Notes: generated from the letters alone by a model not told the origin. Shown: positions 1 through 5,755, numbered from the stretch's first letter. The stretch is 5,755 nucleotides of DNA from an uncultured Lachnospiraceae bacterium (GCA_905236365.1 CAJOPP010000051.1:1-5755), one strand, 5' to 3'. A program made the numbers and translations.

Positions 1-30
1 CAAGCAGATTGATGAAAATAGGAGAGAAGA

Positions 31-723
31 ATGGATTATCATAAAAATATAGAAGATATGCAAAATCAGTATGATTCCCCATCATATGAGAAGGGACAAA
101 TGCAATTAAAAAGTGGATTTCATTTGTTTTATCTGTTTCCAATCACATACGTCTTTTCTGTCTATTTTATTTTTATCGGCTCCTGTATCGTGGAGTCATA
201 TGATAATGCAAACTGGATATTTGCTCCGGTCGTAATATGTGCGATTGGCAATATTGTTGCAGCAATTCTATTTGGAAAACCAGAGAATAGAATTCTTATG
301 CTCAATGCAATGGTGCTTATAAAGTATGGCTGTATACCATTTTACTTAATCGGTGGAATCGGGATAGCAGTGATGGGATTGTTGACCTTTATTCCTGTGC
401 CATTTATGATCTTTGCGGGTCCTATGGCAGTCATGTTAGGTTCTATAATGGGGTGGCTGGTTCTGGCGTTTTCTGCACCTTATGTGATCTCATACTTGCG
501 TCTTTCATACAAGGCGAAGATTCATAATGTGGTAACGGTAGTTCTATGTTCTATCCTTCAGTTTTTCTTTTGTGTCGATGTATTTTCGGTAATGTTTCTT
601 GCGTGGAAAGAGCATAAGTGGAAAAAGATTACAATTTTTTTGTTGATCCTGATTAGTTTGGCTGTGGTAATCCTGGTCATTTCTGTGATTATCGGTATTT
701 TTAAATTGATTGGTAATGCATAA
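31..723 (+). CDS. Uncharacterised six-helix integral membrane protein
   Basis: I do not recognise this 230-residue protein. It has a polar N-terminus of about 28 residues (MDYHKNIEDM...), then hydrophobic stretches at roughly residues 30-54, 62-82, 89-115, 117-152, 166-192 and 198-227, consistent with about six membrane helices, and a very short C-terminal tail. No signal peptide, ATPase motif, peptidase motif or obvious active-site pattern is visible. The ATG at 31 is supported by AGGAGAG at 20-26, four bases upstream. Bases 1-30 may hold the tail of an upstream gene: one frame ends with TGA at 10-12 and two others stay open into this gene, so none can be assigned. It lies about 100 bp before the receiver fragment. 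Roles as a permease subunit or as self-protection for the peptide locus downstream are only guesses, and the distance and the intervening intron argue against a direct link. Confidence 0.8.
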   Translation: MDYHKNIEDMQNQYDSPSYEKGQMQLKSGFHLFYLFPITYVFSVYFIFIGSCIVESYDNANWIFAPVVICAIGNIVAAILFGKPENRILMLNAMVLIKYGCIPFYLIGGIGIAVMGLLTFIPVPFMIFAGPMAVMLGSIMGWLVLAFSAPYVISYLRLSYKAKIHNVVTVVLCSILQFFFCVDVFSVMFLAWKEHKWKKITIFLLILISLAVVILVISVIIGIFKLIGNA

Positions 724-758
724 TGTATTTGTTACACCAATATTTCATATTTGGAGAA

Positions 759-764
759 TATAAT
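759..764 (+). promoter_or_regulatory. Possible -10 box of the receiver gene
   Basis: A perfect TATAAT lies 56 bases before the ATG at 820, in the gap between the membrane protein and the response-regulator remnant. No convincing -35 hexamer sits 16-18 bases upstream (the bases there read ACACCA/CACCAA), so the call rests on the -10 alone. It might need an activator, or it may be chance in AT-rich DNA. Confidence 0.35.
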
Positions 765-819
765 AGCTCATGCATCTTATGGAATGGGTAGTGAAATACG
801 GATAGAAAGGAAAAAGAAT

Positions 820-1035
820 ATGGCAGTGAGTCTTTTAGTGGCAGATGATGATTTGCTGCACAATCTTGTAAAGGATGTATTAGAAGAAGGATTTCTCGTG
901 TACCAAGCAGCGGATGGGGAGGCAGCGTTGGATATTTTCTGGGAATATTCGGAGCTTTCCCTGGAGATTTTAGATATCATGATGCCGAAGATAGATGGAA
1001 TAGAGTTAGTTTGCAGTATTCAATACAGTAAGTGA
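820..1035 (+). pseudogene. Truncated response-regulator receiver domain
   Basis: This 71-residue fragment matches the first half of a CheY-like receiver domain of an OmpR-type response regulator. Visible landmarks are the N-terminal hydrophobic strand SLLVADDD with the metal-binding acidic residues (about D9/D10), the DGEAALDIF segment, and the phospho-acceptor D52 in ILDIMMPKIDG. A normal receiver has about 115-120 residues and is followed by a DNA-binding domain. The beta-4 Thr/Ser, the beta-5 Lys, the rest of the fold and the whole output domain are missing: the frame ends at TGA after IELVCSIQYSK, and no continuation was found in the other frames before the intron. The start at ATG 820 is preferred because AGAAAGGAAAA (804-814) precedes it; an upstream TTG at 751 would add 23 unrelated residues. 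It is probably not functional as a phospho-relay protein. What broke it is not certain, but the divergence point lies about 100 bp before the group II intron. Confidence 0.75.
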
Positions 1036-1101
1036 TAACTATAGTAGCCGTGTTCTATTTTTATTTCGGATGGCAACAAACTAAGCACAAGCTAGGTCAT
1101 G

Positions 1102-1121
1102 CCCCGTTGCTTGCTTCGGGG
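1102..1121 (+). other. GC hairpin at the intron insertion point
   Basis: CCCCG (1102-1106) pairs with CGGGG (1117-1121) around a ten-base loop, followed by AATTTGAC and then the GTGTG that I take as the intron 5' end. Bacterial class C group II introns typically insert a few bases after terminator-like stem-loops, so this is probably the target motif in the 5' exon. It lacks a proper U-tract, so a working terminator is less sure. Confidence 0.45.
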
Positions 1122-1129
1122 AATTTGAC

Positions 1130-1703
1130 GTGTGCCGAGTATGATACTAGTCTTGCTAGTGAAAATCTGATCAGGGGTATTTACCGCGAAGTGTAGTGAA
1201 CCACAAGTCGGTATCAGTAATGGTATGGATGAAGGGAGTAATGTAGCAAAGTTCTTGAGCCTACGAACAGAAACTTGATAAGGCGATTAGGCGGGTAAGA
1301 TTGCGTCACAAATTAAAGCCAACATGGTAAACGTAAACCGATGTTGTATATCAAGAGGTTGTGGAACGAAAGATTAGTGTCTTACCTCGGGAGATCCTAT
1401 TCACATATCGGAATATATGGTCGAAAAGGTTTGGAGAGGGAGTCAGATGAAGTCATAGTAGGTGAAAGTCGAAGGATTGAAACGATTTATAGTACAAATC
1501 GTTTTGTTTAAAATAATACAATAGCCAGAAATCGTGTGGGCAGGAAAAGCAGGAATGTAACTGAGGAATACTTAAATGAGGGATATGAATGGGTAATAGA
1601 TATTGATATAGAACAGTTTTTTGATAAAGTAAATTATGATAAATTGACTCAAATAATGTGGAGAGAAAGTGGTTTTCGGAGATTTGTAAAAAAATGTTTA
1701 TGA
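1130..1703 (+). mobile_element. Degraded group II intron (5' ribozyme part plus RT scrap)
   Basis: The stretch begins with GTGTG, fitting the group II 5' consensus GUGYG, followed by GCCGAG and a short hairpin ACTAG-TCTTG-CTAGT (about 1146-1160). The following 350 bases have no protein-coding character and resemble the structured domain I-IV region of bacterial introns, including ACCTCGGGAGATCC and the GGAGTCAGATGAAGTCATAGTAGGTGAAAG block that usually sits just before the intron-encoded protein. A reverse-transcriptase fragment then follows in frame. GTCA at 1305-1308 could pair with TGAC at 1126-1129 as a minimal EBS1-IBS1 contact, which is speculative. I could not recognise domain V, and most of the protein is absent, so the element should be immobile. 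The 3' boundary is uncertain; it could reach the CACTCG/CGAGTG inverted repeat at 1726-1756. Confidence 0.75.
1512..1703 (+). pseudogene. Remnant of group II intron reverse transcriptase/maturase
   Basis: The frame after a TAA at 1509-1511 reads ...TEEYLNEGYEWV, then IDIDIEQFFDKVNYDKL, which is the well-known first-aspartate palm block of group II intron reverse transcriptases (typically EYLNEGY-WVVDIDLEKFFDTVNHDKL). It runs on through TQIMWRE, then seven odd residues, then FVKKCL and a TGA at 1701-1703. Full proteins have roughly 400-600 residues, while about 63 codons survive. The fingers region upstream, the YADD active-site block, the maturase X domain and any endonuclease domain are missing, so there are deletions on both sides. 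No start codon or RBS is evident. The preceding frame ends ...IETIYSTNRFV-stop, which may be another scrap. It cannot make an active enzyme. Confidence 0.8.
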
Positions 1704-1725
1704 AAATGTGAATATAGTTACAGTT

Positions 1726-1756
1726 CACTCGTTAGCCAGTAAATAGTCATCGAGTG
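1726..1756 (+). repeat. Inverted repeat CACTCG/CGAGTG near the intron 3' end
   Basis: CACTCG (1726-1731) and CGAGTG (1751-1756) are perfect complements around a 19-base loop. It lies just after the RT remnant. It could be a worn domain VI of the intron or an unrelated hairpin. No domain V was recognised before it and no T-run follows, so the role is open. Confidence 0.35.
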
Positions 1757-1869
1757 TAGTATATGTTTTCAAAACAACCCCAAATGCATAGTTTTGACCC
1801 TGACATCATGACATTGCGTTTGAACAGTAACTGAATATATAGTGATAAAGTAGAAAAGGTAAAAAATAG
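1757..1869 (+). other. Intergenic leader upstream of the peptide gene, no gene seen
   Basis: This AT-rich non-coding stretch separates the intron remains from the peptide promoter. It holds three TGAC elements at 1795, 1801 and 1809, the last two as the tandem octamers TGACATCA and TGACATTG. A 16-codon ORF at 1784 has no RBS and is not credible. Repeated elements ahead of a bacteriocin-type promoter can be activator sites, but no match to a known LytTR or other box is claimed. Confidence 0.4.
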
Positions 1870-1899
1870 TTGACGCAAATATAGAAGTATGCTTACTAT
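1870..1899 (+). promoter_or_regulatory. Promoter of the zinc-finger-like peptide gene
   Basis: TTGACG (1870-1875, five of six to the -35 consensus) is separated by 18 bases from TACTAT (1894-1899, four of six to TATAAT). Transcription would start near 1906, giving a short leader of about 35 bases before the ATG at 1941. The placement next to a well-formed RBS supports an independent transcript for the small peptide. Confidence 0.6.
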
Positions 1900-1940
1900 T
1901 TAAGTAAAATTTTTTTTATTATTGAAAGGAGAACGAGATT

Positions 1941-2114
1941 ATGCATTCAATGACAAATGAGAGTATGCGTCAAGCTAATGGAGGTAAGATTTATACATAT
2001 TATAAGTGTAGTCGTTGCTTCTGGTGTTTTGCAACTGAATGGGCTGTGAAACTTCACATTAAGGTTAGCCATAATGGATTAGGCAATTATAAAAAAACAC
2101 ACATTACTTATTAA
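1941..2114 (+). CDS. Double-glycine leader peptide with C2H2 zinc-finger-like core
   Basis: This 57-residue ORF starts at ATG 1941 after AAGGAGA (1926-1932), eight bases upstream; Met4 (1950) would be too far from that site. The leader MTNESMRQANGG (residues 4-15) fits the double-glycine pattern: hydrophobic at -12, Ser/Thr at -11, Met at -7, Ala at -4 and Gly-Gly at -2/-1. Cutting after G15 leaves a 42-residue core with seven Lys/Arg and one Glu. The core shows Y21-K-C23-S-R-C26, F30, V36, H39 and H44, with spacings C-X2-C-X12-H-X4-H. That is every consensus position of a classical C2H2 zinc finger, plus one extra Cys (C29). The next gene is a C39-peptidase ABC exporter, the family that cuts such leaders and secretes the core. 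I infer a secreted, possibly metal-binding bacteriocin-like or signalling peptide. I do not recognise a named family, and no immunity gene or modification enzyme is adjacent. Confidence 0.8.
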   Translation: MHSMTNESMRQANGGKIYTYYKCSRCFWCFATEWAVKLHIKVSHNGLGNYKKTHITY

Positions 2115-2123
2115 TTTTTTTTA

Positions 2124-2158
2124 GGGCAGCTGACTTAGAAAAGTTAGTTGCCCATTTT
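2124..2158 (+). terminator. Hairpin between peptide gene and exporter gene
   Basis: GGGCAGCTGACTT (2124-2136) pairs along 13 bp with AAGTTAGTTGCCC (2141-2153), including two G-U pairs, around an AGAA loop, followed by ATTTT. It starts nine bases after the peptide stop codon. The short T-run suggests an incomplete terminator. It could let some transcription into the exporter while keeping precursor mRNA abundant, and it would also protect the 3' end of the short transcript. A run of eight T precedes it (2115-2122). Confidence 0.7.
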
Positions 2159-2186
2159 AATGCTGTTAAAAATCAAAGCAATATAA

Positions 2187-2217
2187 TTGATTGTGTTTTG
2201 TAGAACTGAGATATAAA
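2187..2217 (+). promoter_or_regulatory. Weak candidate promoter for the exporter gene
   Basis: TTGATT (2187-2192) and TATAAA (2212-2217) resemble -35 and -10 boxes, but the spacer is 19 bases, longer than ideal. The exporter may therefore depend partly on readthrough from the peptide promoter. Its own RBS, AAAGGAGGGG (2228-2237), is strong. Confidence 0.3.
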
Positions 2218-2245
2218 TTATAAAGAAAAAGGAGGGGTAATAGGT

Positions 2246-4485
2246 ATGAGATATCCACATGTGAGGCAACATGATGAAAAAGATTGTGGAGCAGCATGTT
2301 TATCTATGATATGTGAGTACTATGGTCTTAAGTTACCAATGGCACGTTTTAGAAATATAATTAAAGTTGACAAACAAGGGACAAATATATATGGACTTGT
2401 TACCGGTGCTCAGGAACTAGGATTGGAAGCTGATGCATTAGAAGGATCTCCGGAAGAATTGATAGATTCCATTGAAAAAGAAGAGGTGAAATTTCCCTTT
2501 ATTGCAAGAATCATAAATGAAGATATGTATGAGCATTATATCGTTGTATATGGCGTGAAAAAGGATTACTTTGTCATAGGGGATCCGGGAACAGAAAATA
2601 TTGGTAAAATGCCATTGGATAAATTTTTTTATTATTGGCAAAAACAGGTTGTAATTTTTAAGCCGGGTGAAAGTTTTGAAAAAAAGAATGAAAGAAAAGG
2701 CTCGTTTAGAAAATTTTTTAAATATATTACAACTCAAAAGAAAGCATTACTCTGTGTATTCTTAGTGTCTCTTGTGGTTGCTGGAATTAATATAGTGGGG
2801 TCGGTTGTTTTCGAATATGTTATTGATGACGTTGTTATGGTAAACGGTGAGACGATGGAAGAAGAGGAGCATACTGGTCATACTCTTGAAAATGAGAATA
2901 TACTGGACAAACTGGAAGATAAACTTTCGATTGTTTTTTCAAACCTGGAAACCGTTTGTATTTCGATTATTTTGTTATATGTTTTTCAATTCTTTCTTCG
3001 CTTGATTAGAGGATATAGTTTGGCGGTACTTGGGAAAAAAGTCGCATTGCCATTAACGTTGGATTATTATGATCATTTGATAGATTTGCCGATTAATTTT
3101 TTTGGAACACGAAATACCGGAGAATTGATTTCACGTTTTTCGGATACAGATAAGATTCGGGAAACGATATCTACAACTACATTGTCAATGATGTTAGATA
3201 CGATAATGGCGATAGCATGTGGTATCTTTCTGTTTATCATTAGTCATACTTTATTTATAATGACCGTTATTGTTATGCTATTGTATGCTATTGTTGTATT
3301 GGCATTTCGAAAGCCAATCAAAAATATCAACCATGATATCATGGAGCAGGATGCAAGAGTTACTTCGTATCTAAAAGAGTCAATTGATGGGATAGAGGAA
3401 ATAAAGGCTTCAGGATATGAAAATATTGCAAAATCAAAAACGGCAGATACCTTTGGAAAACTTGTTGATAAAATTGTAAAGAGCTCTGTTATATATTCAT
3501 TACAAGAGGCACTTGTTGTGCTACTGTCTTCCGTTGGAATTGTAGTACTGTTGTGGATGGGTGCCACTTTGTGTTTGGAAGATATTATTACATTAGGTGA
3601 GTTGATGACATTCTACTATCTTTTGGATTATTTTTTGGAACCGGTTAAAAATCTGATTAATTTACAGCCAATGCTCCAAACGGCTACTGTTGCTGCTGAA
3701 CGGTTGAACGATATATTAGACGCAGATATTGAAAAGCAGGGTAGTATTGGGGAAAAGTTAGATGGAGACATACAATTCCAAAATGTCAATTTTAGATATG
3801 GAAACAGAAATCTGATTCTCAAAGACGTTAGTCTAAAAATAGAAAAAGGGAAAAAAGTGGCAGTAATAGGTGATAGTGGATGTGGAAAAACAACACTTGT
3901 AAAACTTTTGATGGGATTTTATCAGCCTGAACAAGGTTCCATTACTGTTGGGAAGCAGGATATTTCGAAATTAACACCTCAAGCAGTTCGTCAAAATATT
4001 GCATATATTTCGCAGGATATATTTTTGTTTTCGGATTCTGTGTATAATAACTTAAGAATGGGGGACGATTCCATTTCAAAAGAAGAGGTGGAGGAAGTGA
4101 GCAAACAATGTGGATTGGAGGAATTTATATTTTCACTTCCAATGGGATATGATACAATGATTGAGGAAAATGGAAAAAATCTTTCAGGTGGACAGAAACA
4201 AAGGATTGCGATTGCGAGAGCACTGCTAAAAAAGCTTCCATATTAGTTATGGATGAGGCTACTTGTAATTTGGACATTATTACAGAACAACACATAGAAA
4301 ATATGATTTCAGATTATTGTAAAGATGTGACATGTATCATTATTGCACATAAATTTTCTACAATAAAAAAATGTGATTATGTATATGTTATGAATAAGGG
4401 TACTGTTGTTGAACAAGGTAAGCATCAAGATTTGATAGCCTTAAAGGGGTTATATTCGGAGTATTGGAAAATTCAGAATGAATAA
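2246..4485 (+). CDS. C39-peptidase ABC exporter, joined by -1 frameshift at A6G
   Basis: This is a peptidase-containing ABC transporter that should remove Gly-Gly leaders and export the cargo across the membrane. The zero frame runs 2246-4246 (666 residues) and the second part is open to 4485. The C39 domain covers residues 1-140, with oxyanion Q8, nucleophile C14 in KDCGAAC, H97 in EHYIVVYG and D113 in GDPG. About six helices follow (residues 167-190, 236-253, 318-353 as two, 422-462 as two), with an acidic insert near 200-222. The nucleotide-binding domain has Walker A GDSGCGKT (542-549), Q-loop Q590 and signature LSGGQ (646-650). The frame then stops at LLKKLPY. A -1 shift on A AAA AAG (4228-4234) continues as ASILVMDEATCNLD, supplying Walker B with E671, the D-loop and H702, for 746 residues in all. 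That is the usual family length. The break is either programmed or a lost A. It follows the Gly-Gly peptide gene, its probable substrate. Confidence 0.85.
4228..4253 (+). other. Slippery heptamer A AAA AAG plus small hairpin in the exporter
   Basis: The codons CTA AAA AAG place the heptamer A AAA AAG (4228-4234) in the zero frame, the same slippery sequence used by E. coli dnaX. The zero-frame TAG follows at 4244-4246. A weak hairpin, TCCATA (4237-4242) with TATGGA (4248-4253) and a five-base loop, begins only two bases after the heptamer, closer than usual for stimulators. A purine-rich GCGAGAG lies seven bases upstream and could act as a poor Shine-Dalgarno stimulator. A -1 shift joins the two ORFs exactly in register. 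A lost A (A7 to A6) would look identical. Confidence 0.5.
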
Positions 4486-4508
4486 TATTATTTCGAGAAT
4501 AGAGTGAA

Positions 4509-4545
4509 AATACCACCTATTTTTAGAAGATTTGTGTGGTGTATT
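4509..4545 (+). terminator. Weak hairpin after the exporter
   Basis: AATACCAC (4509-4516) can pair with GTGG-TG-TATT (4536-4545) with a two-base bulge, 24 bases after the exporter stop. No clean U-tract follows (ATATTAAATT), so it is at best a poor terminator. Confidence 0.3.
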
Positions 4546-4659
4546 ATATTAAATTGTATACTTTAAAGAGTCGTGCTCAAATTTTCGAAAACGGATCTTG
4601 CGTGTGATGTTTATGGAGTGTATTCGAAATAATTTCTGTTTATGTCCGTTAAAAAAAAC
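4546..4659 (+). other. Intergenic region before asd, no gene supported
   Basis: This holds a perfect ten-base palindrome TTTTCGAAAA (4582-4591), a second TTCGAA (4623-4628), and CTTGCG at both 4597 and 4659. No lysine riboswitch or T-box features were recognised, and the space is short for either. A 43-codon frame at 4607-4738 runs through the asd promoter and has no good RBS, so it is not called. Confidence 0.4.
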
Positions 4660-4688
4660 TTGCGAAATTCCTGGGATTAGAGTATTAT
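4660..4688 (+). promoter_or_regulatory. Promoter of asd
   Basis: TTGCGA (4660-4665) and TATTAT (4683-4688, five of six to consensus) are separated by an ideal 17 bases. Transcription would begin near 4695, giving a leader of about 36 bases with GAGGAG (4715-4720) as RBS ten bases ahead of the ATG. The leader is too short to hold a known riboswitch, so control would act at the promoter. Confidence 0.65.
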
Positions 4689-4730
4689 GGTGTAGAATTA
4701 TGAAATACGATAAAGAGGAGTTGTTGAGAG

Positions 4731-5755
4731 ATGAGTGATAAGTTAAAGGTTGGTATCCTTGGTGGTACCGGTATGGTAGGTCAGAGATTTATTGCATTGT
4801 TAGAGAATCATCCATGGTTTGAGGTGACAACGATTGCAGCCAGCCCAAGAAGTGCTGGAAAGACTTATGAAGAGGCAGTTGGTGACAGATGGAAGATGGA
4901 TACTCCGATGCCGGAAGCGGTAAAGAACATTATCGTGCACAACGTAAATGAAGTAGAAGAAGTTGCCAGCACGGTTGACTTTGTATTCAGTGCAGTAGAT
5001 ATGACTAAGGACGAGATCAAGGCAATCGAAGAGGCATATGCCAAGACAGAGACTCCGGTTGTTTCCAACAATTCTGCACATAGATGGACTCCGGATGTAC
5101 CGATGGTAGTACCGGAGATCAATCCGGATCATATGAAGGTGATTGATTTCCAGAAGAAGAGACTTGGTACCACTCGTGGATTTGTTGCCGTAAAACCAAA
5201 CTGCTCGATTCAGAGTTATGCTCCTGTTTTGACTGCATGGAAGGAATTCGAACCATATGAGGTTGTGGCAACAACGTATCAGGCGATTTCCGGAGCAGGA
5301 AAGACTTTTAAGGATTGGCCAGAGATGGTTGGTAATATTATTCCATTTATTGGTGGTGAGGAAGAAAAGTCGGAAAAGGAGCCACTTCGTATCTGGGGAC
5401 ATATTGATGAAGAGAAGGGTGAGATTGTTCCGGCAACCACTCCGGTGATTACTTGCCAGTGTATCCGTGTTCCGGTATTGAATGGTCATACTGCAGCTGT
5501 ATTTGTGAAGTTTAAGAAGCAGCCGACGAAGGAACAGTTGATCCAGAAGTTAGTAGAGTATAAGGGTGTTCCACAGGAGTTGGAATTGCCAAGTGCACCA
5601 AAGCAGTTTATCCAATATATGGAAGAAGATAATCGTCCACAGGTTAGTCTGGATGTGGATTTCGAGAATGGTATGGGGGTATCCGTTGGACGAATCCGCG
5701 AGGACAGTGTCTACGATTGGAAGTTCATCGGCCTTTCACATAATACCGTACGCGG
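4731..5755 (+). CDS. asd: Aspartate-semialdehyde dehydrogenase, 3' end cut by window
   Basis: This cytosolic enzyme reduces aspartyl phosphate to aspartate semialdehyde with NADPH, feeding lysine/diaminopimelate, threonine and methionine synthesis. Residues 8-19 (GILGGTGMVGQR) form the Rossmann nucleotide-binding loop. SAVDM at 87-91 and SNNSAHRW at 112-119 are conserved cofactor and substrate regions. C158 in KPNCSIQSY is the catalytic cysteine, with R220 in LRIWGHI, R246 and catalytic H253 in RVPVLNGH. The SNNSAHR and VPEINPDH segments resemble the archaeal/fungal-like long branch rather than the E. coli enzyme. About 341 codons are present and the frame is open at the window edge; family members have roughly 350-365 residues, so only the tail is missing. 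ATG 4731 is backed by GAGGAG at 4715-4720. The more GC-rich codon use contrasts with the AT-rich exporter to its left, suggesting native housekeeping DNA. Confidence 0.95.
   Translation, partial: MSDKLKVGILGGTGMVGQRFIALLENHPWFEVTTIAASPRSAGKTYEEAVGDRWKMDTPMPEAVKNIIVHNVNEVEEVASTVDFVFSAVDMTKDEIKAIEEAYAKTETPVVSNNSAHRWTPDVPMVVPEINPDHMKVIDFQKKRLGTTRGFVAVKPNCSIQSYAPVLTAWKEFEPYEVVATTYQAISGAGKTFKDWPEMVGNIIPFIGGEEEKSEKEPLRIWGHIDEEKGEIVPATTPVITCQCIRVPVLNGHTAAVFVKFKKQPTKEQLIQKLVEYKGVPQELELPSAPKQFIQYMEEDNRPQVSLDVDFENGMGVSVGRIREDSVYDWKFIGLSHNTVR

Noticed and set aside
737..754. Palindrome-like CCAA...TTGG operator ahead of the receiver gene
   Set aside because: Only the outer four bases on each side pair; the inner positions do not.
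1453..1728. Minus-strand 91-residue ORF across the intron remnant
   Set aside because: It is the complement of the clear plus-strand reverse-transcriptase block and has no protein-like features of its own.
1784..1834. A 16-codon ORF starting MHSFDP, sharing MHS with the peptide precursor
   Set aside because: No RBS, too short, and no similarity beyond the first three residues.
4249..4485. Separate gene starting at ATG 4249 (MDEATCNLD...)
   Set aside because: It begins inside Walker B, has no RBS, and is plainly the C-terminal part of the exporter ATPase.
4546..4730. Lysine riboswitch or T-box upstream of asd
   Set aside because: No characteristic conserved blocks were seen, and the promoter lies only about 45 bases before the start codon.
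4607..4738. A 43-codon Cys-containing frame overlapping the asd start
   Set aside because: It has no convincing RBS, contains the asd promoter within it, and its stop overlaps asd in a way expected by chance.
4800..5489. Minus-strand 229-residue ORF inside asd
   Set aside because: Complement of the well-supported asd reading frame with its active-site motifs; low-complexity shadow translation.

Overview
The window looks like an AT-rich Gram-positive chromosome, most likely a Clostridia/Lachnospiraceae-type gut Firmicute. The signs are strong GGAGG-type ribosome sites, low-GC codon use, a group II intron and a one-polypeptide C39-peptidase ABC exporter. This placement is inferred from gene style; no rRNA or marker gene confirms it.

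Left part (1-1035): an unrecognised six-helix membrane protein (31-723) is followed by a truncated OmpR-type response regulator. The regulator keeps only about 71 residues of its receiver domain, including the phospho-acceptor Asp, and then diverges. Middle-left (about 1100-1703): a decayed group II intron begins just after a CCCCG/CGGGG hairpin. It keeps a long stretch of 5' ribozyme-like sequence and only a small piece of its reverse transcriptase (the VIDIDIEQFFDKVNYDKL block). No domain V was recognised.

Centre (about 1860-4485): a compact peptide-export locus. A 57-residue ORF missing from a length-filtered ORF call (1941-2114) has its own promoter-like sequence and a good RBS. It has a 15-residue leader ending in Gly-Gly, then a cationic 42-residue core that fits the full C2H2 zinc-finger consensus (aromatic-X-C-X2-C-X3-F-X5-V-X2-H-X4-H). 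A 13-bp hairpin separates it from a C39-peptidase/ABC exporter (2246-4485). That family cleaves after Gly-Gly and exports the core, so the two genes plausibly form a precursor and exporter pair. The exporter frame is broken in front of Walker B at A6G. The break lies exactly on the heptamer A AAA AAG, read in the zero frame, and a -1 shift restores a complete 746-residue transporter. This is either a programmed frameshift (or transcript slippage) or a one-base homopolymer deletion. No immunity gene, modification enzyme or intact regulator is visible.

Right part (4486-5755): an intergenic region with a promoter leads to asd, aspartate-semialdehyde dehydrogenase of the long archaeal/fungal-like type. 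It runs off the window lacking only its extreme C-terminus. It is an ordinary housekeeping gene and probably marks the core-genome edge of the accessory region.
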